DNA from: an uncultured Ruminococcus sp.
GTDB taxonomy: Bacteria > Bacillota > Clostridia > Oscillospirales > Acutalibacteraceae
DNA length: 8,660 nucleotides
NCBI GenBank assembly: GCA_900554995.1
Contig: USJJ01000037.1
Coordinates: forward strand, 1 to 8,660
Reading direction: 5' to 3'
Shown: positions 1 through 6,449 of the stretch, piece by piece
Numbering within the stretch: the stretch's first letter is position 1
Layout of the letters: each line of letters opens with the position of its first letter
Made by a program: the position numbers and the translations under genes
The notes under the pieces: model-generated
Told to the model about the DNA's origin: nothing
What the model saw: only the letters and a program-made list of their open reading frames with translations
Databases searched by the model: none

Positions 1-32
1 GCGCCGCGGTTTCGGCGGCGATTTACGTCGGC

Positions 33-506
33 ATGAACGTTTTCGCCACCTGCCCCGTTTTGTGCGATCTCGGCGCAACGCTCGCCGGAAAAAAGCGCGC
101 GGCTGCCGTTTCTTTTGTTTCCGCGGGGCGCAGTATGCTCCCGATTATACGGGACAGAAAGGATACGGTGACTCTTGTTAAGCCGAAAAAAAATATAAAG
201 GCCGGTGACGTTGTTTTCTATCAGCGTGATAACGGAAGATTCATCCTTCACCGTGTTATGTACGTCAATGCGGGCACATATGTTATGCGTGGCGACAACC
301 AGTGGGACAATGAATACAATGTTCGCCGTGATCAGATAATCGGCGTGTTGAAAAGCATTGAGCGTAACGGGAAAGTGCATAATGTGACTGATCAGGATTA
401 TCTGATGTATGTCAGATTTTTGCCGCTTATCCGTTTTATCAGAAAGACGTATTACGGATTCAAGAGTCAGGTTTATAAATTTGTAAAATATCTTGTTAAA
501 AGATAA
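33..506 (+). CDS. S26-type signal peptidase-like serine protease (Ser/His type), probably cut at left edge
   Basis: Peptidase of the S24/S26 signal-peptidase fold. From the first in-window ATG, the nucleophile motif is GRSMLP with Ser34. The second catalytic position is His73 in ILHRV, where classical bacterial type I signal peptidases have Lys; Ser/His pairing is typical of SipW, archaeal and ER-type enzymes. A GDNQ box (residues 88-90 are GDN) matches the third conserved S26 region. I recall short S26-like proteins of this type in Clostridia; their substrates are not generally known. No clear N-terminal membrane anchor is visible, but the frame stays open to base 3 and no Shine-Dalgarno precedes the ATG at 33, so the true start is probably outside the window. 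The C-terminus is basic and aromatic. It lies 27 bases upstream of the ABC-F gene and is probably co-transcribed. The family call is firm; the start and the role are not. Confidence 0.75.
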   Translation: MNVFATCPVLCDLGATLAGKKRAAAVSFVSAGRSMLPIIRDRKDTVTLVKPKKNIKAGDVVFYQRDNGRFILHRVMYVNAGTYVMRGDNQWDNEYNVRRDQIIGVLKSIERNGKVHNVTDQDYLMYVRFLPLIRFIRKTYYGFKSQVYKFVKYLVKR

Positions 507-520
507 ATATAGCAAAATCA

Positions 521-536
521 GGGAGATATAGTTTTG
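521..536 (+). promoter_or_regulatory. Ribosome binding site and TTG start of the ABC-F gene
   Basis: GGGAG at 521-525 stands 8 bases before the TTG at 534. The nearby ATG at 550 is out of frame, and the protein aligns with ABC-F proteins from its first residues (MISTVNVSLQYGG), so TTG is the initiation codon. The leader GGGAGATATAGTTTTG closely resembles that of the first hydrolase gene. Confidence 0.75.
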
Positions 537-2135
537 ATAAGTACAGTTAATGTCAGCTTACAGTATGGCGGAAGAGAGCTGTTCAAGGGAGCAGATCTCA
601 AATTTACAGACGGAAATTGCTACGGACTTATAGGCGCTAACGGAGCGGGAAAGTCTACATTTTTAAAGATTCTTTCGGGCGAGATTGAGCCGAATAAGGG
701 TGAGGTTATAATTACCCCGGGCGAGAGAATGTCGGTATTGAGGCAGGATCACTTCGCCTTTGACGAGTACGACGTTATCCGCACGGTGCTTATGGGTAAT
801 CCTCACCTGTGCGAGGTAATGGACGAAAAGGAAGCCCTCTATATGAAAGAGGACTTCACAGAGGAGGACGGAATCAAGGTCAGTGAGCTTGAGGAAGAAT
901 TTGCCGAGATGGGCGGTTGGAGCGCAGAAAGTGACGCCGAGATTCTTCTCAACGGTCTCGGAGTTACAAACGAATTTCACTATGCCAAGATGGGCGAGCT
1001 TGATAATGATATCAAGGTTAAGGTGCTTCTTGCACAGGCACTTTTCGGCAACCCGGATATTCTTCTTATGGATGAGCCGACGAACCACCTCGATGTGGCG
1101 GCGATCAGATGGCTTGAGGACTTTCTTATTGATCTCGAAAGCACGGTTATTGTTGTTTCCCATGACAGACACTTCCTTAACAAAGTTTGTACTCATATTG
1201 TCGATATCGACTTCGGCAAGATCGAGATGTATGTCGGCAACTATGATTTCTGGTATGATTATACACAGATCGCTCAGCGACAGCTCAGAGAGCAGAACAA
1301 AAAGGCAGAGCAAAAGAAAAAAGAACTGCAGGAATTTATCGCAAGGTTCAGTGCAAACGCTTCAAAATCCAAGCAGGCTACAAGCCGTAAAAAGCTTCTC
1401 GACGAGCTTAATATTGAGGATATGCCCGTCTCTTCAAGGCGCTTCCCGTTCGTTTCGTTCAAGCCCGACCGTGAGGTCGGCAACGAGCTTCTGACCGTAT
1501 CCGGAATCAGCAAGACGATCGGTGACAGAAAGGTTCTCGACAACGTTTCGTTCACGATAAAGCCGCGAGAAAAGGTCGCATTTGTCGGCACGGACGGTCT
1601 TGCCAAAACAACGCTTTTCAAAATTCTTGTCGGTGAGCTTGAACCTGATGAGGGCACATTCAAATGGGGAGTTACAACATCTCAGTCATATTTCCCATCG
1701 GACAACTCTGAGTTCTTTGATGGATGCGAGGATTCTCTTATCGACTGGGTGAGAAGGTATTCCGACCTTGTCTTTGAAAGCGATGTCAGAGGCTGGCTCG
1801 GCAGACTGATGTTCTCGGGCGAGGAGGCAACGAAGAAAGCGAAGGTTCTTTCCGGTGGAGAGAGAGTTCGCTGTATGCTTTGCAAGATGATGCTTTCAGG
1901 TGCCAACGTTCTGATCTTTGATGAGCCGACGAACCACCTTGACCTTGAGTCTATCGAGTCTCTCAACAAGGGAATTATCAACTTCCCCGAGACGGTTCTT
2001 TTTACATCGCACGACCATCAGTTTGTTCAGACGATTGCCGACAGAATTATTGATGTAACAACAGGCAGCTTCTACGACAAGAACATCACATACGATGAAT
2101 ATCTTGACGAGCTTGCCGCAAAAGAAGCGGAATAA
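534..2135 (+). CDS. ABC-F family ATPase (YbiT-like), ribosome-associated
   Basis: Soluble protein with two ATP-binding cassettes and no membrane segments, the ABC-F layout. Members act on the ribosome, as translation factors or as antibiotic-resistance ribosome-protection proteins. Cassette 1: Walker A GANGAGKST (residues 34-42), Q-loop Gln71, degenerate signature MGELD (153-157), Walker B and DEPTNHLD (177-187), His210. A charged coiled-coil linker at about 245-295 corresponds to the P-site tRNA interaction motif. Cassette 2: Walker A GTDGLAKTT (352-360) with Ala357 where Gly is usual, signature LSGGE (439-443), DEPTNHLD (463-470), His493. The complete length of 533 residues suits YbiT-like Clostridial proteins; as I recall, both motif deviations are common there. 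A housekeeping role is more likely than resistance, because resistance-type members usually have longer linkers. The gene is 55 bases upstream of the first hydrolase. Confidence 0.9.
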   Translation: MISTVNVSLQYGGRELFKGADLKFTDGNCYGLIGANGAGKSTFLKILSGEIEPNKGEVIITPGERMSVLRQDHFAFDEYDVIRTVLMGNPHLCEVMDEKEALYMKEDFTEEDGIKVSELEEEFAEMGGWSAESDAEILLNGLGVTNEFHYAKMGELDNDIKVKVLLAQALFGNPDILLMDEPTNHLDVAAIRWLEDFLIDLESTVIVVSHDRHFLNKVCTHIVDIDFGKIEMYVGNYDFWYDYTQIAQRQLREQNKKAEQKKKELQEFIARFSANASKSKQATSRKKLLDELNIEDMPVSSRRFPFVSFKPDREVGNELLTVSGISKTIGDRKVLDNVSFTIKPREKVAFVGTDGLAKTTLFKILVGELEPDEGTFKWGVTTSQSYFPSDNSEFFDGCEDSLIDWVRRYSDLVFESDVRGWLGRLMFSGEEATKKAKVLSGGERVRCMLCKMMLSGANVLIFDEPTNHLDLESIESLNKGIINFPETVLFTSHDHQFVQTIADRIIDVTTGSFYDKNITYDEYLDELAAKEAE

Positions 2136-2165
2136 TTGCGGCGGTAAGACGGGATTTCATATATA
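2136..2165 (+). promoter_or_regulatory. Weak candidate promoter upstream of first hydrolase gene
   Basis: TTGCGG at 2136-2141 and TATATA at 2160-2165 are 18 bases apart, and the start codon follows at 2191. The -35 match is poor and the gene could equally be read through from the ABC-F gene, so this is only a candidate. Confidence 0.25.
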
Positions 2166-2190
2166 CAAAATTGAATAAGGAGAGATAGTT

Positions 2191-3783
2191 TTGAAAAAGT
2201 TTTTAGCGGTATTTCTAAGCCTGGTAATCTTCGCAATAATCATCGCTCCTATGAGCGCAATGGCTGAAGATACCTGTAAATGTGACACGGTACCGATAAT
2301 CTATGTTCGTGGACGTGCGACAATCCTTACCGATAAGGATGACCCGAATAGCCAGTCGCTTCCGTATGTTCCCGACGGATTCGTTGAGAATGCTTTGAAG
2401 GAGCTTGTTCCTGTATATACAAAGGGCTATCTGACGAACGATTTTTCGGAATTTAAAGCACTTTTCACAAAGTATATGGCAGAAGCCTACAAGGATTTCG
2501 CCCTTGACAATAACGGTGAAATTGCGAACAATTCAGGATATAAAACAGCAGACTATTGGAAAAACAATCCTATATATGATATCCACAAGCCGTCCAATGA
2601 CGTAAATGACGCTCAGGGCGCAACGAATGAACTCTATAAATACTTCTATCAGTATGACTGCCGTCTCGATCCCTGCGATATTGCGGACGATCTTCACGAG
2701 TACATTCAGGCGGTTAAGGAAGTAACGGGTCATTCACGCATTAAGATTCTTGCAAGATGTCTCGGCACAACGATTCTTTCCGCATATCTTGCCGAATACG
2801 GTTGGGAGGATATTGATGATGTTGTCCTCTATAATCCGATCTGCTTCGGCACAGAGGTTACGGATTCACTGTTCAACGGCGAGCTTTACTTTGATGCGGA
2901 TGCGGTTGATTTCTTCGCAAATCAGAATCTTGACGATTCGCTTCCGCTGACCCTGCTCAAGGAGGTTATCACCCTCAGTAATAAGCTCAACGGTCTCGGA
3001 ATGACAATGGATTATTTCAACAAGACCGCCACAAAGGTTGCAAGATACGTTACTCCCGACGTTATGCGTGTCTGCTACGGAACAACTCCGGGCTACTGGT
3101 CGATGGTTTCCGCCGACAGATTTGAAGAGGCGAGAGACTATATCTTTGCAGGCGTTGAGGACGAATATGCGGGACTTATTGCAAAGATCAACCATTACCA
3201 CGAAACGGTAGGATCAAAGCTCACAACAATATATAAGGAAATGGAAGCCGACGGCGTCAGAATTTCGGTTATTGCAAAGTACGGTTATCAGCTTTATCCG
3301 ATCGTGTATGATGCGAATCAGCAGAGCGATATGATCGTTACCTGTGAACAGCAGGCACCCGGAACTGTTACCGCACCGATCGGCAGTACGTTCGACGAAG
3401 AGTACATTAATAATGCAAAGCTCGACGGAACTGAAAAATATATTTCTCCCGATCTTGCGGTTGATGCATCAAAGACACTTTTTCCCGACACTACGTGGTA
3501 TATTCAGAATATGAAGCATAACTGCTATCCGATGATTCTTTGTCCGCTGATTTACAGGATCCTCAGATCCGACGGAGAGCAGATGACGGTATTCAGCGAC
3601 GAAAATTATCCGCAGTATCTTGCCTATGAGGGTAAGGAGAACGACGGTGATACGATTCGTCCGATGACAAAGGAAGATAAGGGCGATCCGATCGAAAGCC
3701 CCGGTTTCTTCACTCTTATCAAAAAGCTTATAGTAAATGTATTTAAGATCATTATTGAAACTTTAGGCAAGCTGTTCAAATAA
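2191..3783 (+). CDS. Secreted alpha/beta-hydrolase-like protein with Cys at the nucleophile elbow (copy 1)
   Basis: TTG start behind AAGGAGAG at 2177-2184. An N-terminal Sec signal peptide (MKK, then hydrophobic residues 4-20) has a likely cleavage after AMA25, giving export. The mature part looks like an alpha/beta hydrolase: a strand IIYVRG (36-41) sits where lipases have HG, and RIKILARCLGTTIL (183-196) is the strand-elbow-helix, with Cys190 where lipases have Ser. Asp380 (QSDM) and His443 (MKHNCYP) are the likely acid and base, each placed after a strand-like stretch. Dienelactone hydrolases and PHA synthases also use Cys at this elbow, so activity is possible, but I cannot name a substrate. 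The C-terminus (505-530) is a cationic amphipathic helix that may bind membrane or cell wall. There is no LPXTG motif or lipobox. A close paralogue follows 55 bases downstream. The fold is fairly sure, the function unknown. Confidence 0.8.
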   Translation: MKKFLAVFLSLVIFAIIIAPMSAMAEDTCKCDTVPIIYVRGRATILTDKDDPNSQSLPYVPDGFVENALKELVPVYTKGYLTNDFSEFKALFTKYMAEAYKDFALDNNGEIANNSGYKTADYWKNNPIYDIHKPSNDVNDAQGATNELYKYFYQYDCRLDPCDIADDLHEYIQAVKEVTGHSRIKILARCLGTTILSAYLAEYGWEDIDDVVLYNPICFGTEVTDSLFNGELYFDADAVDFFANQNLDDSLPLTLLKEVITLSNKLNGLGMTMDYFNKTATKVARYVTPDVMRVCYGTTPGYWSMVSADRFEEARDYIFAGVEDEYAGLIAKINHYHETVGSKLTTIYKEMEADGVRISVIAKYGYQLYPIVYDANQQSDMIVTCEQQAPGTVTAPIGSTFDEEYINNAKLDGTEKYISPDLAVDASKTLFPDTTWYIQNMKHNCYPMILCPLIYRILRSDGEQMTVFSDENYPQYLAYEGKENDGDTIRPMTKEDKGDPIESPGFFTLIKKLIVNVFKIIIETLGKLFK

Positions 3784-3823
3784 TTAACTCCCGCGGAATA
3801 GCCGAAATAAAGCTTAACATGGA

Positions 3824-3841
3824 AAAGGAGAGATGGATTTG
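3824..3841 (+). promoter_or_regulatory. Ribosome binding site that selects the TTG start at 3839
   Basis: AAAGGAG at 3824-3830 ends only 2 bases before the in-frame ATG at 3833, too close for initiation, and 8 bases before the in-frame TTG at 3839. Starting at TTG gives MKNFLAVFLS, colinear with MKKFLAVFLS of copy 1, whose TTG start sits at the same distance behind the same GGAGAGAT leader. Confidence 0.75.
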
Positions 3842-5434
3842 AAAAATTTTTTAGCAGTGTTTCTGAGTTTGGTAATCTTCGTTATGGTTATTGCGCCTAT
3901 AAGTGCAATAGCGAAAGACACCTGTGACTGTGATGAGGTGCCGATAATCTATGTGCGAGGCCGTTCACCGATTTATCTTGATAAGGACGACCCAAACAGC
4001 CATGAAATTCCTGTTTTTTCGGAGGAATTCATTAAGAAGGCAGCAAAAGAACTTGTCCCTGTTTACACTAAGGGATATTTGAAAGATGATTTTTCGGAAT
4101 TCAAGACGCTTCTTACTCAGTATATGGCGGAGCTTTGCAAGGATTATATGCTTGACAAGAACGGCGAGGTTCACAACAATTCCGGACAAAAAGCTTGCGA
4201 ATACTGGAAAAACGTTCCGTTAACAGATATACATAAAACGTCAAATGACGTTTCCACCGCCAACGGAGCGCATGATGAGCTTTACAAGTATTTTTATCAG
4301 TATGACAGCCGTGTTGATCCGTGTGAAACCGCAGATGACCTTCATGAATATATTCAGGCGGTTAAAAAGGTAACAGGGCATTCCCGTGTTAAACTTCTCG
4401 GAAGATGCCTTGGCACCATAATTCTCTCCGCATACCTTGCGGAATACGGCTGGGAGGACGTCGACGATGTTGTTCTCTATAATTCAATCTGCTTCGGCAC
4501 AGAGGTAAACAATTCGCTCTTCAACGGAGAACTTTATTTTGATGCGGACGGAGTTGACTTCTTTGCAACTCAGAATCTCGGCGATTCGCTTCTTTTTACC
4601 CTTCTTAAAGAGATAATCACACTCAGCAACAAGTTGAACGGACTTGACATGACAATGGATTATTTCAACAAGACGGGCACAAGAGTTGCAAAATACGTTA
4701 TTCCCGATGTTATGAGGGGCTGTTACGGGACGTTCCCCGCTTATTGGGCTATGGTTTCCGCCGACAGATTCGAAGAGGCAAGGGACTATATCTTTGCGGG
4801 TGTTGAGGACGAATATGCAGGACTTATCCAAAAAATAAATCACTATTACGAAACAGTCGGTTCTAAGCTTACCTCTATGTATAAGCAGATGGAAGCCGAC
4901 GGAGTGCATGTATCAATCGTTGCTAAGTACGGTTTCCAGCTTTACCCCATTGTTTATAATGCGGATCTTCAGAGTGATATGCTTACCACTTGCAAGCAGC
5001 AGGCTCCGGGCACAACGACAGCTCCTATCGGTAAAAAGCTCAGCGATGATTATATTGCACAGGCAAAGGCAAACGGAACAGATAAGTATATTTCTCCCGA
5101 CCTTTCAATTGACGCTTCAACAGCGCTTTTCCCGGACACGACCTGGTATGTTCAAAACCTCAATCACGACTGTTATCCGTGGGCACTGTACCCGGTGATT
5201 TACAGAATTTTGAGGCATGGCGAACAGCCGCTTACGGTGTTCAGCGAGAAAAATCTTCCTCAATATCTTATTTATGAGAAAAATGAAGATAATGTTGAAA
5301 CAATCAAGCCTATGACCGAGGAGGATAAGGGTGACCCGATTGAAAGCCCGAATTTCTTTACGCTTATTAAAAACATAATAGTTAATATTGTTAAAATTAT
5401 TATTGAGCAGTTGGGCAAACTGATTAAGAAATAA
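3839..5434 (+). CDS. Secreted alpha/beta-hydrolase-like protein with Cys at the nucleophile elbow (copy 2)
   Basis: Tandem paralogue of the preceding gene: 531 residues from the TTG start, aligned end to end with one compensating one-residue shift near residue 460 and about 390 of 530 positions identical by hand count. It keeps the signal peptide (cleavage after AIA25), the VRG strand, the elbow GRCLG with Cys190, Asp380 and His443 at the same numbers, and the cationic C-terminal helix. Here residue 188 is Gly, giving the textbook G-x-C-x-G. Identity is highest at 161-350 around the elbow and following helices, and lowest at 41-75 and 400-490. Eight cysteines are shared with copy 1 (29, 31, 162, 190, 218, 295, 385, 445), many for an exported Gram-positive protein. 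An in-frame ATG at 3833 would add two residues but sits too near the ribosome binding site. The substrate is unknown. The operon terminator follows. Confidence 0.8.
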   Translation: MKNFLAVFLSLVIFVMVIAPISAIAKDTCDCDEVPIIYVRGRSPIYLDKDDPNSHEIPVFSEEFIKKAAKELVPVYTKGYLKDDFSEFKTLLTQYMAELCKDYMLDKNGEVHNNSGQKACEYWKNVPLTDIHKTSNDVSTANGAHDELYKYFYQYDSRVDPCETADDLHEYIQAVKKVTGHSRVKLLGRCLGTIILSAYLAEYGWEDVDDVVLYNSICFGTEVNNSLFNGELYFDADGVDFFATQNLGDSLLFTLLKEIITLSNKLNGLDMTMDYFNKTGTRVAKYVIPDVMRGCYGTFPAYWAMVSADRFEEARDYIFAGVEDEYAGLIQKINHYYETVGSKLTSMYKQMEADGVHVSIVAKYGFQLYPIVYNADLQSDMLTTCKQQAPGTTTAPIGKKLSDDYIAQAKANGTDKYISPDLSIDASTALFPDTTWYVQNLNHDCYPWALYPVIYRILRHGEQPLTVFSEKNLPQYLIYEKNEDNVETIKPMTEEDKGDPIESPNFFTLIKNIIVNIVKIIIEQLGKLIKK

Positions 5435-5444
5435 TTGTTTTATC

Positions 5445-5477
5445 AAAAAAGCGCAGACCGTCAGGCCTGCGCTTTTG
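5445..5477. terminator. Bidirectional intrinsic terminator
   Basis: A perfect 10-bp stem pairs AAAAGCGCAG (5447-5456) with CTGCGCTTTT (5467-5476) around a 10-base loop. It is T-rich at the 3' side on the + strand and preceded by six A (six T on the - strand). It sits between the convergent second hydrolase and the small lipoprotein gene and can end both transcripts. Confidence 0.85.
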
Positions 5478-5482
5478 CGTGT

Positions 5483-5884
5483 TCAGTTTTCGCTGATATA
5501 AATGAATCTCGGCAGCTCGCGGGAAGTTATTTGATAAATTCCGGCATATTCTCCTTTAAAAAGAACGGTTATTTTGTTTTCTCCGCTTTTCAGCCTGAAA
5601 ATATCCTTGCCGCTGTCCTTTTCAATTGCCGTCAGATCCGCATCCTTCAGAAGACCTATTTCAACGTCCTCGTTGTCAATTGCAGAAATTTTTACCTCGG
5701 ATTCGGTGTTGTTGGGATTATAAATATTCAGAACACACTCAATGTAAACATATTCGTCATCGGTATAGAAATCCACAAAATAGCTTTGGTCGCTGTTGTC
5801 AAGTATCGGCGTTTTTTCAACCGAACAAGAGGAGAGGGAGAAAAGCAAAACGGTGCATGATATCAGTGAAATAATTTTTTTCAT
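5483..5884 (-). CDS. Small predicted lipoprotein of unknown function
   Basis: 133 residues. A basic N-terminus and hydrophobic stretch lead to a lipobox LSSC with Cys20, so the protein should be lipid-anchored on the outer face of the membrane. The mature part of about 110 residues is acidic and rich in alternating hydrophobic and polar residues (for example EYVYIECVLNIYNPNN), suggesting a small beta-sandwich such as an Ig- or LEA14-like domain; this is inference from pattern only. There are no obvious catalytic motifs and no His-rich metal loop. The start ATG at 5884-5882 has AAGGA-type ribosome binding bases about 7 nt upstream on the - strand. It is transcribed away from the Fur-family operon from a back-to-back promoter and shares the terminator with the hydrolase block. 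I do not recognise a named family. Confidence 0.75.
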   Translation of the reverse strand: MKKIISLISCTVLLFSLSSCSVEKTPILDNSDQSYFVDFYTDDEYVYIECVLNIYNPNNTESEVKISAIDNEDVEIGLLKDADLTAIEKDSGKDIFRLKSGENKITVLFKGEYAGIYQITSRELPRFIYISEN

Positions 5885-5925
5885 AATCTCATCCTTGTAT
5901 AACTCATATAATATGTTTACATTTT

Positions 5926-5954
5926 ATTCTACCATACAATAATCATATTGACAA
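5926..5954 (-). promoter_or_regulatory. Sigma-A-type promoter for the lipoprotein gene
   Basis: On the - strand, TTGTCA (complement of 5949-5954) and TAGAAT (complement of 5926-5931) are separated by exactly 17 bases, about 40 bases upstream of the start codon. The spacer holds CAATA-atca-TATTG (5937-5950), related to the palindrome at 5985-6017. Confidence 0.6.
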
Positions 5955-5960
5955 GCGGTG

Positions 5961-5989
5961 TTGACAAATCAAAAAAACAGTAGTACAAT
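5961..5989 (+). promoter_or_regulatory. Sigma-A-type promoter for the Fur-family/zinc uptake operon
   Basis: A consensus TTGACA at 5961-5966, a 17-base spacer and TACAAT at 5984-5989. Only 6 bases separate its -35 box from the -35 box of the divergent lipoprotein promoter. The start codon at 6030 leaves a leader of roughly 30 bases. Confidence 0.8.
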
Positions 5990-6017
5990 ATGAAATTGAA
6001 ATTCAGTTTCATATTGT
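5985..6017 (+). promoter_or_regulatory. Operator palindrome, probable Fur/Zur-type box
   Basis: The outer arms ACAATATGAAA (5985-5995) and TTTCATATTGT (6007-6017) are perfect inverted repeats. Inside, TGAA-A-TTCA (5997-6005) continues the symmetry about base 6001, and only the pair 5996/6006 breaks it. The palindrome covers the -10 box and probable transcription start, the usual place for repressor binding. Its TGAAATTCAGTTTCA core resembles the TGANAATCATTTTCA style of Fur-family boxes. Autoregulation by the gene just downstream is the obvious inference. Confidence 0.7.
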
Positions 6018-6029
6018 GAGGCGTACAAA

Positions 6030-6449
6030 ATGGAAACTTCATATAACACAAAGCAGGGCAACCTGATACTATCTTTTTTGCAGGAACAGCCGGGCAGGCA
6101 CTTTACCGCCGACGATATCATTGCCGAGCTTGCAAAGACGGGCAATCCGGTCGGCAAGGCGACCGTTTACCGCCATCTTGATAAGCTGGTAAAGCAAGGC
6201 ACTGTGCGTAAATATATTGCCGAAGAGGGGCAAAGCGCCTGCTTTGAATATATTGATAAAAACGGAGACTGCACATCGCATTATCATCTCAAATGTTCGG
6301 AGTGCGGCAGGCTTATTCACGTTGAATGCGGTTACCTCGATGAGGTTTCAGAGCATATTCTTGAACACCACGGCTTTGTGATAAGTCCGGAAAAAACGGT
6401 GCTTTACGGAGTGTGCGACAAATGTAGGGAGGCATTGGATGAAAAATAA
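6030..6449 (+). CDS. Fur-family metal-dependent repressor, probably zinc-responsive (Zur-like)
   Basis: 139 residues, full length for Fur proteins. The winged-helix DNA-binding domain occupies about 1-75, with recognition-helix residues GKATVYRHLDKLVKQG (42-57). The dimerisation and metal domain follows: HYHLKCSECG supplies His84, His86, Cys89 and Cys92, and CDKC supplies Cys129 and Cys132. The two CxxC pairs form the structural zinc site of the family. Cys81 just before the HxH motif, and the zinc-type ABC uptake genes that follow, favour zinc sensing over iron or peroxide sensing, though Fur or PerR activity cannot be excluded. It acts in the cytoplasm, binding DNA when metal-loaded. It is the first gene of the operon behind a strong promoter with a palindromic operator, so autorepression is likely. 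Its 3' end overlaps the next gene by 11 bases. Confidence 0.88.
   Translation: METSYNTKQGNLILSFLQEQPGRHFTADDIIAELAKTGNPVGKATVYRHLDKLVKQGTVRKYIAEEGQSACFEYIDKNGDCTSHYHLKCSECGRLIHVECGYLDEVSEHILEHHGFVISPEKTVLYGVCDKCREALDEK

Noticed and set aside
663..1313. 216-codon open frame on the - strand inside the ABC-F gene
   Set aside because: It lies wholly opposite a clearly conserved ABC-F coding region and encodes no recognisable motif; it is a complementary-strand shadow, like the other long opposite-strand frames in this window.
2115..2142. Inverted repeat GCCGCAA / TTGCGGC spanning the ABC-F stop codon
   Set aside because: The stem is 7 bp with a 14-base loop and no T-tract follows, so it does not qualify as a terminator.
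2257..2285. Possible lipobox near Cys29 of the first hydrolase
   Set aside because: Residues before Cys29 (AEDTC) lack the Leu and small residues of a lipobox; a signal-peptidase I site after AMA25 fits better.
3833..3838. ATG at 3833 as the start of the second hydrolase
   Set aside because: It is only 2 bases after the ribosome binding site and would add two residues absent from the paralogue; the TTG at 3839 has correct spacing and matches copy 1.
5435..5860. 141-codon + strand frame opposite the small lipoprotein
   Set aside because: It starts inside the terminator region and runs antisense to a gene that has a signal peptide, lipobox, ribosome binding site and promoter.
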